A stretch of 39,818 nt of DNA. Origin: Burkholderiaceae bacterium. GTDB lineage: Bacteria > Pseudomonadota > Gammaproteobacteria > Burkholderiales > Burkholderiaceae_B. The stretch's first letter is position 1, and each line of letters begins with the position of its first letter. The translations under genes and the position numbers were made by a program. The stretch spans positions 1-39,818 of the forward strand of contig JAGOAJ010000026.1 of NCBI GenBank assembly GCA_017983955.1. The letters run 5' to 3'. The notes under the pieces are model-generated. The model saw nothing but the letters and a program-made list of their open reading frames with translations. It did no database searches and was not told where the DNA came from. Below are positions 16,984-25,551 of this stretch, in pieces.

Positions 16984-17391
16984 TCACACAAGTTGAAAGG
17001 ACAGTACTTTTTGCTTTACTCCTCGATCATCAAATATTGCTTGTACGGAGCGATTAATCAACGAAGTCCCACAAGTAGGTGCCCCCTGCATCTGCCCATA
17101 AACTAAAACTCCTTCCGTAAGTTCTATCGCCGCAAAAACATAAGGAATCTCACCACCAAAGCCATCATGATGGGGGCGATGAACCGTTGTATGAGAGATC
17201 ACTTTCCCGTGCCCTGACGCAGACAACCATTCAAGGCCAGCACCATGACAAAACGGACAGCACACCCTGGGATAAAAAACCATACGTCCACAGGTCTCAT
17301 CCAGGCAACGCTGCAGGTGGATATGTCCCTCGTTCAGGCCATCCCAGAATTGTTGGCTAATTTCATTTACACGAGGTTCTGGCTTATTCAT
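16984..17391 (-). CDS. DUF35 zinc-ribbon/OB-fold protein, thiolase partner
   Basis: 135-residue protein of the DUF35 (ChsH2-like) family. A zinc-ribbon cysteine set lies at Cys29, Cys34, Cys44/45 and Cys48 (QRCLDETC, then CCPFC), followed by an OB-fold (GHGKVISHTTVHRP, then VFAAIELTEGVLVYGQM). Such proteins bind a thiolase-fold subunit and help hold acyl-CoA. The start has AAGG about seven bases upstream. It is 15 bases after the thiolase-like gene, the standard pairing. It is not an enzyme by itself. Confidence 0.88.
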   Translation of the reverse strand: MNKPEPRVNEISQQFWDGLNEGHIHLQRCLDETCGRMVFYPRVCCPFCHGAGLEWLSASGHGKVISHTTVHRPHHDGFGGEIPYVFAAIELTEGVLVYGQMQGAPTCGTSLINRSVQAIFDDRGVKQKVLSFQLV

Positions 17392-17406
17392 TCAGTCACC
17401 TTTAAG

Positions 17407-18567
17407 TTATTGAACTCGTTCTAAGATCGCCGCACTGGAGGAAAGTCCGCGGCCATAGGCCACCATGCCGTAGCCAGAAACAACACCACGTTCACACTTG
17501 ACCTGTCGCTTGCCTGCCCTACCTAACAACTGCGTAACCCCTTCAACCACACCTATCATTCCGCCTGAAGCTCCCGCTTGACCCGCCGACAGCTGCCCAC
17601 CACCCGTGTTAACTGGCAAACCACCATCTACTGTTATGCCTTTCTGCTGTATAAAACGCCCACTCGTGCCTGGTGGACAAAACTGAAGCCCTTCAAGCTG
17701 AATAAATGACATTACCGGGTAGTCGTCATATACCTGTGCAAAATGTAAGTCTGTAGGTCTACAGCCTGCCCGCTCATACAAGCGCTCTGAAAATCCTTCC
17801 CATCCACCCGGCAAGCCATACACATCGTTTGCGGGATAATTGTGAATTTCTTCTGAGGCGAGAATACGCAAGCTAGGTCCTGGCAAGGTGCTGGCTATCT
17901 TTTCAGAAACCAACACAATCGCATCCCCGCCTACACACGGCATTACGCAATCGTACAAACGTAATGGGTCAGCAATCTGGCGGGCCGTAAGATACGCTTC
18001 CATGGTTAATGGTTCGCTAAACAGCGCATTGGGATTGCGCAAGGCATTCTCCCTTAATGCAATACAAAACCGACCAAAATCTTCCGCCGTCGCGCCATAT
18101 CGCTCCATATATAAACGTGTATGGAGTGCAAACATACCGTTTGCCCCACCAAACCCCTGAGGAGACATGTAGTCACGAACCGACGTATTGAAGTGATCTA
18201 GCGTCGCATTATGAGAGGCAACATCGAACGCATCAGCTGCCGCGCATACAACAACATCACATGCTCCATCACGAATCGCCCGAGCGGCATGAGCCATGCC
18301 AATAATCCCAGAAGCGCCACCATAGACACCCTGAAACATGAACCTAGCCTCGACACCAAAGTGCTCGGCCACCACTGCTACGTTATCAGGCGGCAGCATA
18401 AAAGAAGTGACTGCCAGCCCATTAACACTGCTCCAAGGAAGCCCCGCGTCAGCTAGAGCAGCGGACGCTGCTTTATAGAGCAACCTATTGACCCCATCAG
18501 TTGAACGCTTCGCGTAAACCGTCTGGCCCGCGCCTACAACGCGCACCCCTTCAAAATTGGCACCCAA
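17407..18567 (-). CDS. Thiolase-fold protein (SCPx/Ltp2 type) without the nucleophilic cysteine
   Basis: 386-residue thiolase-superfamily protein of the lipid-transfer/SCPx branch. The position of the usual nucleophile (CASG) reads GASG at residues 84-87, and no second catalytic Cys is seen in the C-terminal GYGMVAYG region. VYDDYP (Tyr280, Tyr283) and NTGGGQLSAG (320-329) replace the usual His and Cys blocks. Cysteine-less relatives paired with DUF35, such as Ltp2-ChsH2, are CoA-ester retro-aldolases. The start is TTG at 18567, directly after the CoA-transferase stop and preceded by AGGGGGGTG; no usable ATG is nearby. A retro-aldol or related C-C cleavage on a CoA ester is inferred. Confidence 0.85.
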   Translation of the reverse strand: MGANFEGVRVVGAGQTVYAKRSTDGVNRLLYKAASAALADAGLPWSSVNGLAVTSFMLPPDNVAVVAEHFGVEARFMFQGVYGGASGIIGMAHAARAIRDGACDVVVCAAADAFDVASHNATLDHFNTSVRDYMSPQGFGGANGMFALHTRLYMERYGATAEDFGRFCIALRENALRNPNALFSEPLTMEAYLTARQIADPLRLYDCVMPCVGGDAIVLVSEKIASTLPGPSLRILASEEIHNYPANDVYGLPGGWEGFSERLYERAGCRPTDLHFAQVYDDYPVMSFIQLEGLQFCPPGTSGRFIQQKGITVDGGLPVNTGGGQLSAGQAGASGGMIGVVEGVTQLLGRAGKRQVKCERGVVSGYGMVAYGRGLSSSAAILERVQ

Positions 18568-19806
18568 TTAAATCACCCCCCTGGAGCTCAGTTCAGTAAA
18601 TTGCTGATCCGTCATTCCTAGCTCGTCCCTATAAACAGCTTGACTATCAGCTCCAAGCGCGCGTCCAGCGTGACGAACCTCACCTGGAGTGCCGCTAAAC
18701 TTTGGCACAACGTTTTGCATACGCACAGATCCAAAATCATCATCGGGGACGTCGACAATATTCTTTCGTGCCTGATAATGTGGGTCCTTAAAAATGTCAG
18801 CGATATCGATAACAGGACCCGCAACAACCTCTTGTTTCTCAAACAATGCCATCACGTCGTTAATGTCTTGTTGCGCAAACCACTTGGCTAACATCTCATC
18901 CAAAGCTTGGTCATTAACGCAGCGCAACGCGTTATCGGTGAAACGAGGATCAGTTACTAGCTCTGGCATATCCATTGCGTTCACCAAACGTTCGTAGGTG
19001 CGCTGTGAGCTAGCAGAAATACCTATCCAAGTACCGTCACGAGTCTGATATGTATTTCGCGGTGAGTCCTCAGCCAGGCGATTTCCTTGCCGCTGCTTAA
19101 CAATACCCAATTGGTCGTAGCCAATTACTTGGGCCTCAACCAATCTAAACAGCGGTTCATACAGGCTCACATCAACCTCTTGCCCTTTTCCACCGTTATG
19201 ATCTCGGTTATAGATTGCAAACATTGCGGACATCGCGGCAAATGTTGCGGCGACCGAATCAGCCATTGGGAAGCCAGGTAACGTCGGTGGACGATCAGGG
19301 AATCCCGTGAAGGACGGCACCCCAGAAAAGGCTTCCGCAATCGTTCCGTATCCCCCACGCTTCGAATACGGTCCTGTTTGGCCAAATCCAGATACACGAA
19401 CCATGACCAAACCCGGATTGATTTTGGACAGCTCTTCATAACTGAGCCCCCAACGCTCGAACGTTCCGGGTTTGTAGTTCTCTATTAAGATATCTGCGCT
19501 ACGAATTAGGTCTCGAAAAATCTCCTGGCCTTCAACGTCAGAAAGTTTAAGAGTGACAAGGCGTTTGTTACGGCCTATAACTTTCCACCATAAAGAGCGG
19601 TCCTCTTTAATAGGAGCCCACTGCCGAATAGAGTCGCCTATACCTGGCATTTCTATTTTTATGACATCCGCTCCAAAATCCGCCAGCTGAGTTGCCGCCA
19701 AGGGCCCTGCAATCATCGTCCCAGCATCAATGACTCGCATACCTTTTAATGGTCCATTCCTATTCGAGGTATCAGCACCTTGTGACTGCCGTCCTTGTTC
19801 ATTCAT
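18568..19806 (-). CDS. CaiB/BaiF (class III) CoA-transferase
   Basis: 412-residue class III CoA-transferase. MRVIDAGTMIAGPLAATQLADFGADVIKIE (from residue 23) is the family start, and the catalytic Asp is most likely Asp183 in GFPMADSVAA. GGKGQEVDVSLYEPLF follows as usual. It moves CoA between carboxylic acids, so it would activate the acid later handled by the thiolase-DUF35 pair. ATG 19806 has AGGAG nine bases upstream. It is the second gene of the enzyme unit, 72 bases after the binding-protein gene and directly abutting the thiolase gene. Confidence 0.92.
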   Translation of the reverse strand: MNEQGRQSQGADTSNRNGPLKGMRVIDAGTMIAGPLAATQLADFGADVIKIEMPGIGDSIRQWAPIKEDRSLWWKVIGRNKRLVTLKLSDVEGQEIFRDLIRSADILIENYKPGTFERWGLSYEELSKINPGLVMVRVSGFGQTGPYSKRGGYGTIAEAFSGVPSFTGFPDRPPTLPGFPMADSVAATFAAMSAMFAIYNRDHNGGKGQEVDVSLYEPLFRLVEAQVIGYDQLGIVKQRQGNRLAEDSPRNTYQTRDGTWIGISASSQRTYERLVNAMDMPELVTDPRFTDNALRCVNDQALDEMLAKWFAQQDINDVMALFEKQEVVAGPVIDIADIFKDPHYQARKNIVDVPDDDFGSVRMQNVVPKFSGTPGEVRHAGRALGADSQAVYRDELGMTDQQFTELSSRGVI

Positions 19807-19835
19807 CCTGCATTGCTCCTAACGGGATTTAGAGT

Positions 19836-19879
19836 GGTGTTGGTGTTATAGGTAAGAATAAAAAAGCAGTGCCAACACC
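19836..19879 (-). other. mRNA hairpin at the 3' end of the binding-protein gene
   Basis: GGTGTTGG (19836-19843) and CCAACACC (19872-19879) are 8-bp inverted arms spanning the gap between the binding-protein stop and the CoA-transferase gene. There is no T-tract after the stem on the minus strand, so it is more likely an mRNA-stabilising or partial-attenuation element than a full terminator. The 28-base loop makes it modest evidence. Confidence 0.3.
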
Positions 19880-20742
19880 TACTTTGTGCCTGGGTGATAA
19901 AAACGCTGTGGCGGTGGTGTACGTCCGAACCATTTTTGGTAAATTTCAGCATATTCGTTGTAGCGAGACCCGGCGGTCATCTCCTGCACCATTGTGTCCA
20001 TCCACAACCACAACTCGAAGTCCCCGGGCTTCATAAAAAGCGCATTGCCAGCGGTGACCGTCAGGGGTTCTGACAGGACTTTCATTTCTTTGTTATTAAG
20101 TGCGTACCAATCCAGAACGGGTGTATCCATCTGCATAGCTTGTGCTTGCCCAGACTTCACCGCCAAGAATTGACTGCTGGGTGTGTCAAATGTCAGAACT
20201 TTTATATTTGGAAGAAAACGTTTCTGACGATCAAGCATTTGAGGATTGCTCAAATTGGCTAAAGTGAAGTCCTTGTTGTTTAGGGCCTCCAAGCTATCTA
20301 CGTTGGTATCACGGCGAACAGCAATAGACATTCCAGAATCGACATAAGGCCGCGTAAAAGCCACGCGGGTGGCACGATCCGGATATACCGTTGTCGATGC
20401 CAATCCTATATCCGCGCGACCAGAGGCTACTGCCGGCCACCGACCTTCACTAGTCACGGCAATAAATTCCACTTTTTTCTCGTCCCCCAATAAGGACTTC
20501 CCGATCAGGCGTGCGAGATCAATATCAAACCCCACCAGTTCGCCTTTCTCATCCGTAAATCCAAAGGGTGGTGCGGTACTGAATGTCGCGACTATGAGCT
20601 TGTCACGTTTGATAATGGTTTGTAAACGCGAGTCCGTCTGAGAGGCTTGAGCCAACGCAGAACCCGTGGTAGATGCCAGCAGTCCAAAAAACACCAGCAC
20701 GAATAAGATAGCTCGATGCAGATAGCGAAATAACTTTCTCAT
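19879..20742 (-). CDS. ABC transporter amino-acid-binding protein (SBP_bac_3)
   Basis: 287-residue periplasmic binding protein. A Sec signal peptide (MRKLFRYLHRAILFVLVFFG, cleavage near ALA-QA) precedes KLIVATFSTAPPFGFTDEKGELVGFDIDLARLIG, the typical lobe 1 start, and ADIGLASTTVYPDRATRVAFTRPY. ATG 20742 is firm: AGGAG lies eight bases upstream, while a longer frame to 20952 has no such site and runs through the operator. It is the first gene of the enzyme unit, and the permeases and ATPase are at 11902-13995. Its promoter carries the same dyad as the transporter unit, which ties the two together. Confidence 0.92.
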   Translation of the reverse strand: MRKLFRYLHRAILFVLVFFGLLASTTGSALAQASQTDSRLQTIIKRDKLIVATFSTAPPFGFTDEKGELVGFDIDLARLIGKSLLGDEKKVEFIAVTSEGRWPAVASGRADIGLASTTVYPDRATRVAFTRPYVDSGMSIAVRRDTNVDSLEALNNKDFTLANLSNPQMLDRQKRFLPNIKVLTFDTPSSQFLAVKSGQAQAMQMDTPVLDWYALNNKEMKVLSEPLTVTAGNALFMKPGDFELWLWMDTMVQEMTAGSRYNEYAEIYQKWFGRTPPPQRFYHPGTK

Positions 20743-20773
20743 GATTTGTCTCCTGATGAGATTTATAATTAAC

Positions 20774-20788
20774 TTCCGAATATCGGAA
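20774..20788. promoter_or_regulatory. Second copy of the IclR-type operator
   Basis: TTCCG (20774-20778), AATAT, CGGAA (20784-20788). It lies 32 bases upstream of the binding-protein ATG and shares arm sequence and spacer length with the dyad at 14151-14175. The flanks match less well than at the first site. I infer it is bound by the IclR protein at 14238. Confidence 0.7.
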
Positions 20789-20986
20789 ATTTTTATCTCA
20801 TAAAGTGGATTATCCATATTGGCTATTAAGTAGGCAATAAGTATTAACGCTAGGTCCGTTTGGCATGCACCCAACCACTGTTCGCCGAGTACCGATGCCA
20901 CGTCCATTATCATTGGGACAACGGCTGCAGATTTAACCCTGCCAACCCACAAGCCACCCTCAAAAATCCGTTTGAATAACTACAAA

Positions 20987-22315
20987 ATGAATCAACCCAA
21001 CTTAGACCACCAGTTACGTGCCAGCCTGGCGCATGAATTACATGCGCGGCCCTTTCTTGGCATCGGCGGTTCGGTCGCCCTGACTCACTTAGCCATCTAC
21101 ACCGAAGGTGATACGACTAATCACGAAGCAATCCTAAGATCACTATGCGAGCTGACTGACCTAGCTGAGCCTACCGAGGGCACGACGCATTACACAGCCA
21201 GGTGGAATAACGGAAGACAACTGAAGTGGGAAAAACACACAGAATTTTCCACCTTCACCTTTGTCGCAGATCGTCATGACAGCGATTTTTTCTCCGGGCT
21301 GGCCACCGAACACGTGCCACCGGAGTGGCTCCATACCATTGAAGGCAAACGGTTAGTTGCAGTACGCATGGAGTTAGCGTCAGGCGAAGCCGCCCTAGCA
21401 GCAAGCGCAAACATGGACCAGTGGATAGACACATCCGGCATGGTTGGCAGCAACGTGATGGGAGATGGACAGGTGTACTGCGACTGGACCATCAAGCCGG
21501 ACGGATACTCGCGTTTTCTGGTGATCGACAATGGCTTGCGTGCAGCACAGGGGGGCCGCCTGCTTCAACGCCTTTACGAGATCGAGTCATACAGGATGAT
21601 GGCATTGCTTGCTTTGCCGGTCGCTCGAGATCTAGGCAAAAGCCTGGACGAACTGCAGCTCTCCATCACTGCCTTGATGCATAGTATGGACTTGTGTCAC
21701 GAGACCCATCACCACACGGAACTGTTAAGCCAGCTCACGCATCTAGCAGTTGAAGTCGAGGTCCTGGCCGGTTTAGGCGGGCGGTTCAGCGCGTCTCGCG
21801 CCTACGAAGGGCTGGTGCTCGCACGCATTCGAGAGCTTCGAGAAGTTCGAATTGAAGGCATGCCGACCATAGACCAATTCCTGGATCGCCGATTCGGCCC
21901 AGCGATGGATACCTGCCGGGCCGTCTGGCAGCGCCATGAACAGGTCGCCAGCCGTGTCGCGAGGGCAATCGACCTGCTACGTACACGCGTCCATCTCGCA
22001 CAGGAAGAGGACACGACTCGGCTTTTGGAAGGCATGAATCAGACGGCACGCAGCCAATTAAGACTGCAGCATGCGGTCGAAGGCCTATCCGTCGCTGCCA
22101 TCTCGTACTACGTACTATCCCTGTCCTCTGCAGCCCTCAAGGCGCTAAATGCGGCAAGTTTTGAGCTCAATTCGGAACTGATCGTAGGGATACTGATTAT
22201 CCCTATCGTCGTACTGGTTCTGTTGGCAACAAGGTACACCAAGAGTTCCGGGTCTGATACAAATCCGGGCAGCAAGCCTAAGGCTATGAAAAGCGGGATT
22301 ACAGACCCCGATTAA
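20987..22315 (+). CDS. DUF3422 family membrane protein
   Basis: 442-residue protein of unknown function. The N-terminus has the family hallmark HELHARPF near residue 20, and the C-terminus two hydrophobic segments (AISYYVLSLSSAALKAL and LIVGILIIPIVVLVLLATRY), so it is anchored in the membrane with a long soluble N-terminal part. A coiled region lies near residues 260-370. ATG 20987 is chosen over TTG 20972; neither has a clear ribosome-binding site. It is divergent from the binding-protein gene and convergent with the VOC gene five bases away. I know of no assigned role for DUF3422. Confidence 0.85.
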   Translation: MNQPNLDHQLRASLAHELHARPFLGIGGSVALTHLAIYTEGDTTNHEAILRSLCELTDLAEPTEGTTHYTARWNNGRQLKWEKHTEFSTFTFVADRHDSDFFSGLATEHVPPEWLHTIEGKRLVAVRMELASGEAALAASANMDQWIDTSGMVGSNVMGDGQVYCDWTIKPDGYSRFLVIDNGLRAAQGGRLLQRLYEIESYRMMALLALPVARDLGKSLDELQLSITALMHSMDLCHETHHHTELLSQLTHLAVEVEVLAGLGGRFSASRAYEGLVLARIRELREVRIEGMPTIDQFLDRRFGPAMDTCRAVWQRHEQVASRVARAIDLLRTRVHLAQEEDTTRLLEGMNQTARSQLRLQHAVEGLSVAAISYYVLSLSSAALKALNAASFELNSELIVGILIIPIVVLVLLATRYTKSSGSDTNPGSKPKAMKSGITDPD

Positions 22316-22320
22316 GCACA

Positions 22321-22746
22321 TCAGGCTTGGGGCTTAGGCTTGGGTCCACCATTGACCATCCAGTTGACGCCATAGCGGTCTGTAAGCATGCCGAACGCCT
22401 GAGCCCACGGCGTGGGCGCCCAAGGCAGGGTCACCTTACCGCCCTGCGATAAGGCGTCAAATATATGTTGACCAGCTGGAACATTCTGCAGCATTACAGC
22501 CACCGAGAACCCAGCTAAGGGGGGTGATGCTTGGGAGACGGGAGCATCCGAGGCCATGATGATGTAGTCACCGCAGTCCAAATGTGCATGCAGCACGCGC
22601 TGCTCATCCTCTGGTTCGGTGTCAGGGTATATTTGCGGCATATCCGAATAATGAACAATTTCCAGTTCGCCTTTAAGTACTTGCTGATAAAACGTCATTG
22701 CCTCGGCGCAATTCCCGTTGAATATCAGATAGGGATAGATCTTCAT
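22321..22746 (-). CDS. VOC family protein (PhnB-like)
   Basis: 141-residue protein of the vicinal-oxygen-chelate superfamily, of the PhnB/YjdN kind. It opens MKIYPYLIFNGNCAEAMTFYQQVLKGEL and closes with the typical MLTDRYGVNWMVN. ATG 22746 has AAGGAAAG upstream and is preferred to the longer frame from 22791. Members are dimers of beta-alpha-beta modules, and many have no known substrate. It is transcribed alone, so context gives no clue. Confidence 0.88.
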   Translation of the reverse strand: MKIYPYLIFNGNCAEAMTFYQQVLKGELEIVHYSDMPQIYPDTEPEDEQRVLHAHLDCGDYIIMASDAPVSQASPPLAGFSVAVMLQNVPAGQHIFDALSQGGKVTLPWAPTPWAQAFGMLTDRYGVNWMVNGGPKPKPQA

Positions 22747-23017
22747 GGTGGCTTTCCTTAAGGGCCAGCATGGCACTTTGCCATGGGCCACTACTGGCAG
22801 CAGTTTGCGTGCCAGGAATAGTAAACATCTAGGCTATCTTGGACTAGACACTTCCCAATACCGAACATACAGGCTCACAACAAGACCTTACAACTGGTAT
22901 TAGGAAAGCGCGTGCACGTCGGTATTATGAAAAACGCGTGCTGAGGCGACCCTACCAGGCCAAGCAGTGCTTCAACAGGCATGTATTTCCACTGTCTTTT
23001 ATTCAGGAGCACGCCTT

Positions 23018-25417
23018 ATGTCAGTCCCCAAAAACCCTAAAAATTCAAACACAAAACAAGCGAAAGCCGTAGATAGCGGGTTTGGCACCACCGATAGCGG
23101 CCCCGCCGGTGCCACGCCACAAGGAAACGATGGCAGCCCTCACGTATTGAAGGCGAAAGCCGTGGGGCAACTGGCGACGGCTATGCCCCACAATAAAGCC
23201 AAGGCGGCAGAGTACGGCACTGATAGCTCAATCAAACCAGTAGCTGGTGACACTGCAAAACCATCATCGCCTATAGCTACCGGCAGCACCCTTTCCGAAA
23301 ACCAGCATACAGACAAGTATCAAGACGCTGCCCAGCCCGGCGTCAATGCGGTGGGCGGTGGCCTGGATCGAGTACGTGCCGACGCCAGCGGTCAGGCAAT
23401 GACCACCAATCAAGGCGTTAAGATCTCGGACAATCAAAACTCGCTGAAGGCGGGCGTGCGCGGTCCTGCTTTGCTCAAGGACTTCATCCTGCGCGAGAAG
23501 ATCACTCACTTCGATCACGAACGCATTCCAGAACGCATAGTGCATGCGCGGGGTTCAGGCGCTCACGGTTACTTTGAATGCTACAAACCATTGACTGAGC
23601 TGACCCAGGCATCAATTTTCTCCGAGGCTGGGAAAATTACACCACTCTTCATACGATTTTCCACAGTGGCCGGAGAGCGTGGCTCCAAGGACACCGCTCG
23701 CGACGTACGCGGCTTTGCCATCAAGTTTTATACGGACGAAGGCAATTGGGACCTGGTTGGCAACAATATGCCCGTATTTTTCATTCAGGACGCGATGAAG
23801 TTTCCTGATCTGGTCCATGCAGTAAAGCCTGAGCCGAATAATGGCATGCCACAGGCCGCATCAGCTCACGACACGTTTTGGGATTTTGTATCGTTAATGC
23901 CTGAATCTACCCACATGCTGATGTGGACCATGTCAGACCGGGCTATACCTCGCAGCCTTAGAATGATGCAGGGGTTTGGTGTCCACACATTCCGGATGGT
24001 GAATGCAGAAGGCGCATCCGTATTTGTAAAATTCCACTGGAATCCCTTGCTAGGAACCCATTCCCTGGTCTGGGAAGAAGCCGTCAAAATTTCCGGCGCG
24101 GATCCTGACTATCACCGCCGCGACCTCTGGGAGGCGATAGACTCGGGCGAGTACCCAGAGTGGGAGTTGTGCATACAGGTGTTCACTGAAGAACAAGCCG
24201 AGAAGTTCTCGTTTGATGTGCTGGACGCTACCAAGCTGATCCCCGAGGAACTGGTGCCATTACAGCCTATAGGAAAAATAGTCCTGAACCGTAACCCCGA
24301 CAACTTCTTCGCAGAAACCGAGCAAGTGGCGTTTTGCGCGGCGCATGTCGTACCGGGTATTGATTTCAGCAACGATCCACTGTTAGCAGGACGTATCCAC
24401 TCCTATGCGGATACACAAATCTCACGACTGGGCGGACCTAACTTTCACGAGCTGCCTATCAATGCACCCTTGGCCCCTGTACACAATAATCAGCGCGAAG
24501 GCATGCATAGGCAGGCCATACACCGTGGCCGTGTTGCTTATGAACCCAATTCACTAGGCGGCGGCTGTCCTTTTCAAGCAGGAACAGCAGGGTTTGTTTC
24601 CTTTCCCGAACAAATACAAGCTGACGAAGTCCGAGGCAAGCCTGAAAAATTTGCAGAGCACTACAACCAAGCCAAGCTGTTCTATAACAGCCAGACGGAT
24701 ACTGAAAAGCAGCATATTGCTGCCGCCTTTCGCTTCGAGCTCAGCAAGGTCACTGTCCCCGCAATCCGTCAACGCGTAGTGTCCATGCTGCGTAATGTCT
24801 CTGACGAACTTGCTTCGGCCACTGCTTCCAAATTGGGCATGGACATGCCTGACCCCATGCCGCCAGCTCTTGCCTCGGCCCCTAAACCTGAAATAGCCCA
24901 GTCACCAGCGCTATCCTTGACCTTTCGCGCCGGCGATGGAGGTGTGCGCACTCGAAAGGTCGCCATCATGGTGTCTGATGGCGTGAATGCCGAATCGGTG
25001 TGGATGCTTTCTGACGCTTTGCGGGCAGCTGGTGCGGTAGTGCGCCTAAGCGGGCCTCATATAGGTAGTGTCACGGCGTCCGACGGCAGCCTGATAGACG
25101 CTGACGTTTCCTTGGAAAACAACCCATCAACCTTGTTCGATGGCGTGATTGTTCCAGATAGCAAACCCGCTGGGCACGCCCTGGCAGATAATGGGCTGGC
25201 TAAGGAGTACATCCGCGATCAGTACCGGCATTGCAAAACGATACTGGCCATAGGCAACGGCACAACCCTGCTGGACGCCGCAGGGCTAAGTCCTCAGGAT
25301 GACGACGCGGGACTGATACGCGCCAAGGCCGCAAGCTCCACCGTCGCTGCCGACTACATTACACAACTGGCAAAACACCGCCACTTTGAACGTGAGCAGC
25401 CCACCCCTAAGGTATGA
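23018..25417 (+). CDS. katE: Large-subunit (HPII type, clade 2) catalase
   Basis: 799-residue monofunctional haem catalase, longer than E. coli HPII (753). Distal His176 is in [14 protein letters not shown], the distal Asn is in [10 protein letters not shown], and the proximal haem Tyr is in [15 protein letters not shown] near residue 460. The C-terminal flavodoxin/DJ-1-like domain typical of large catalases starts near residue 650 ([19 protein letters not shown]). The catalytic His lies about 48 residues later than His128 of HPII, so the N-terminal arm is extended by a Lys/Ala/Gly/Ser-rich, low-complexity stretch. ATG 23018 has AGGAG upstream, unlike the earlier frame start at 22967. It disproportionates hydrogen peroxide in the cytoplasm. 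Confidence 0.93.
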   Translation: MSVPKNPKNSNTKQAKAVDSGFGTTDSGPAGATPQGNDGSPHVLKAKAVGQLATAMPHNKAKAAEYGTDSSIKPVAGDTAKPSSPIATGSTLSENQHTDKYQDAAQPGVNAVGGGLDRVRADASGQAMTTNQGVKISDNQNSLKAGVRGPALLKDFILREKITHFDHERIPERIVHARGSGAHGYFECYKPLTELTQASIFSEAGKITPLFIRFSTVAGERGSKDTARDVRGFAIKFYTDEGNWDLVGNNMPVFFIQDAMKFPDLVHAVKPEPNNGMPQAASAHDTFWDFVSLMPESTHMLMWTMSDRAIPRSLRMMQGFGVHTFRMVNAEGASVFVKFHWNPLLGTHSLVWEEAVKISGADPDYHRRDLWEAIDSGEYPEWELCIQVFTEEQAEKFSFDVLDATKLIPEELVPLQPIGKIVLNRNPDNFFAETEQVAFCAAHVVPGIDFSNDPLLAGRIHSYADTQISRLGGPNFHELPINAPLAPVHNNQREGMHRQAIHRGRVAYEPNSLGGGCPFQAGTAGFVSFPEQIQADEVRGKPEKFAEHYNQAKLFYNSQTDTEKQHIAAAFRFELSKVTVPAIRQRVVSMLRNVSDELASATASKLGMDMPDPMPPALASAPKPEIAQSPALSLTFRAGDGGVRTRKVAIMVSDGVNAESVWMLSDALRAAGAVVRLSGPHIGSVTASDGSLIDADVSLENNPSTLFDGVIVPDSKPAGHALADNGLAKEYIRDQYRHCKTILAIGNGTTLLDAAGLSPQDDDAGLIRAKAASSTVAADYITQLAKHRHFEREQPTPKV

Positions 25418-25437
25418 CATAGCGCGTATTAACAGGG

Positions 25438-25462
25438 TTACCCGGTGGCTATCATCGGGTAA
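25438..25462. other. Inverted repeat downstream of the catalase gene
   Basis: TTACCCG (25438-25444) and CGGGTAA (25456-25462) flank an 11-base loop, 20 bases after the catalase stop and 90 bases before the TAXI gene. No T-tract follows, so it is at best a weak terminator; an operator for the TAXI gene is the alternative. Confidence 0.3.
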
Positions 25463-25551
25463 TTCCTGTGAGGGAAATAATGCGTAGCTGGTATAGTCTG
25501 GACCGTAGTGTTTTAAACACGTCCTTACAAAAAATATACGGAGACAACCAC

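Noticed and set aside
20743-20952. 70-codon N-terminal extension of the binding protein at 19879
   Set aside because: It crosses the operator, has no ribosome-binding site and would bury the signal peptide; ATG 20742 has AGGAG at good spacing.
22967-23017. 17-codon extension of the catalase
   Set aside because: AGGAG lies before ATG 23018, not before 22967.
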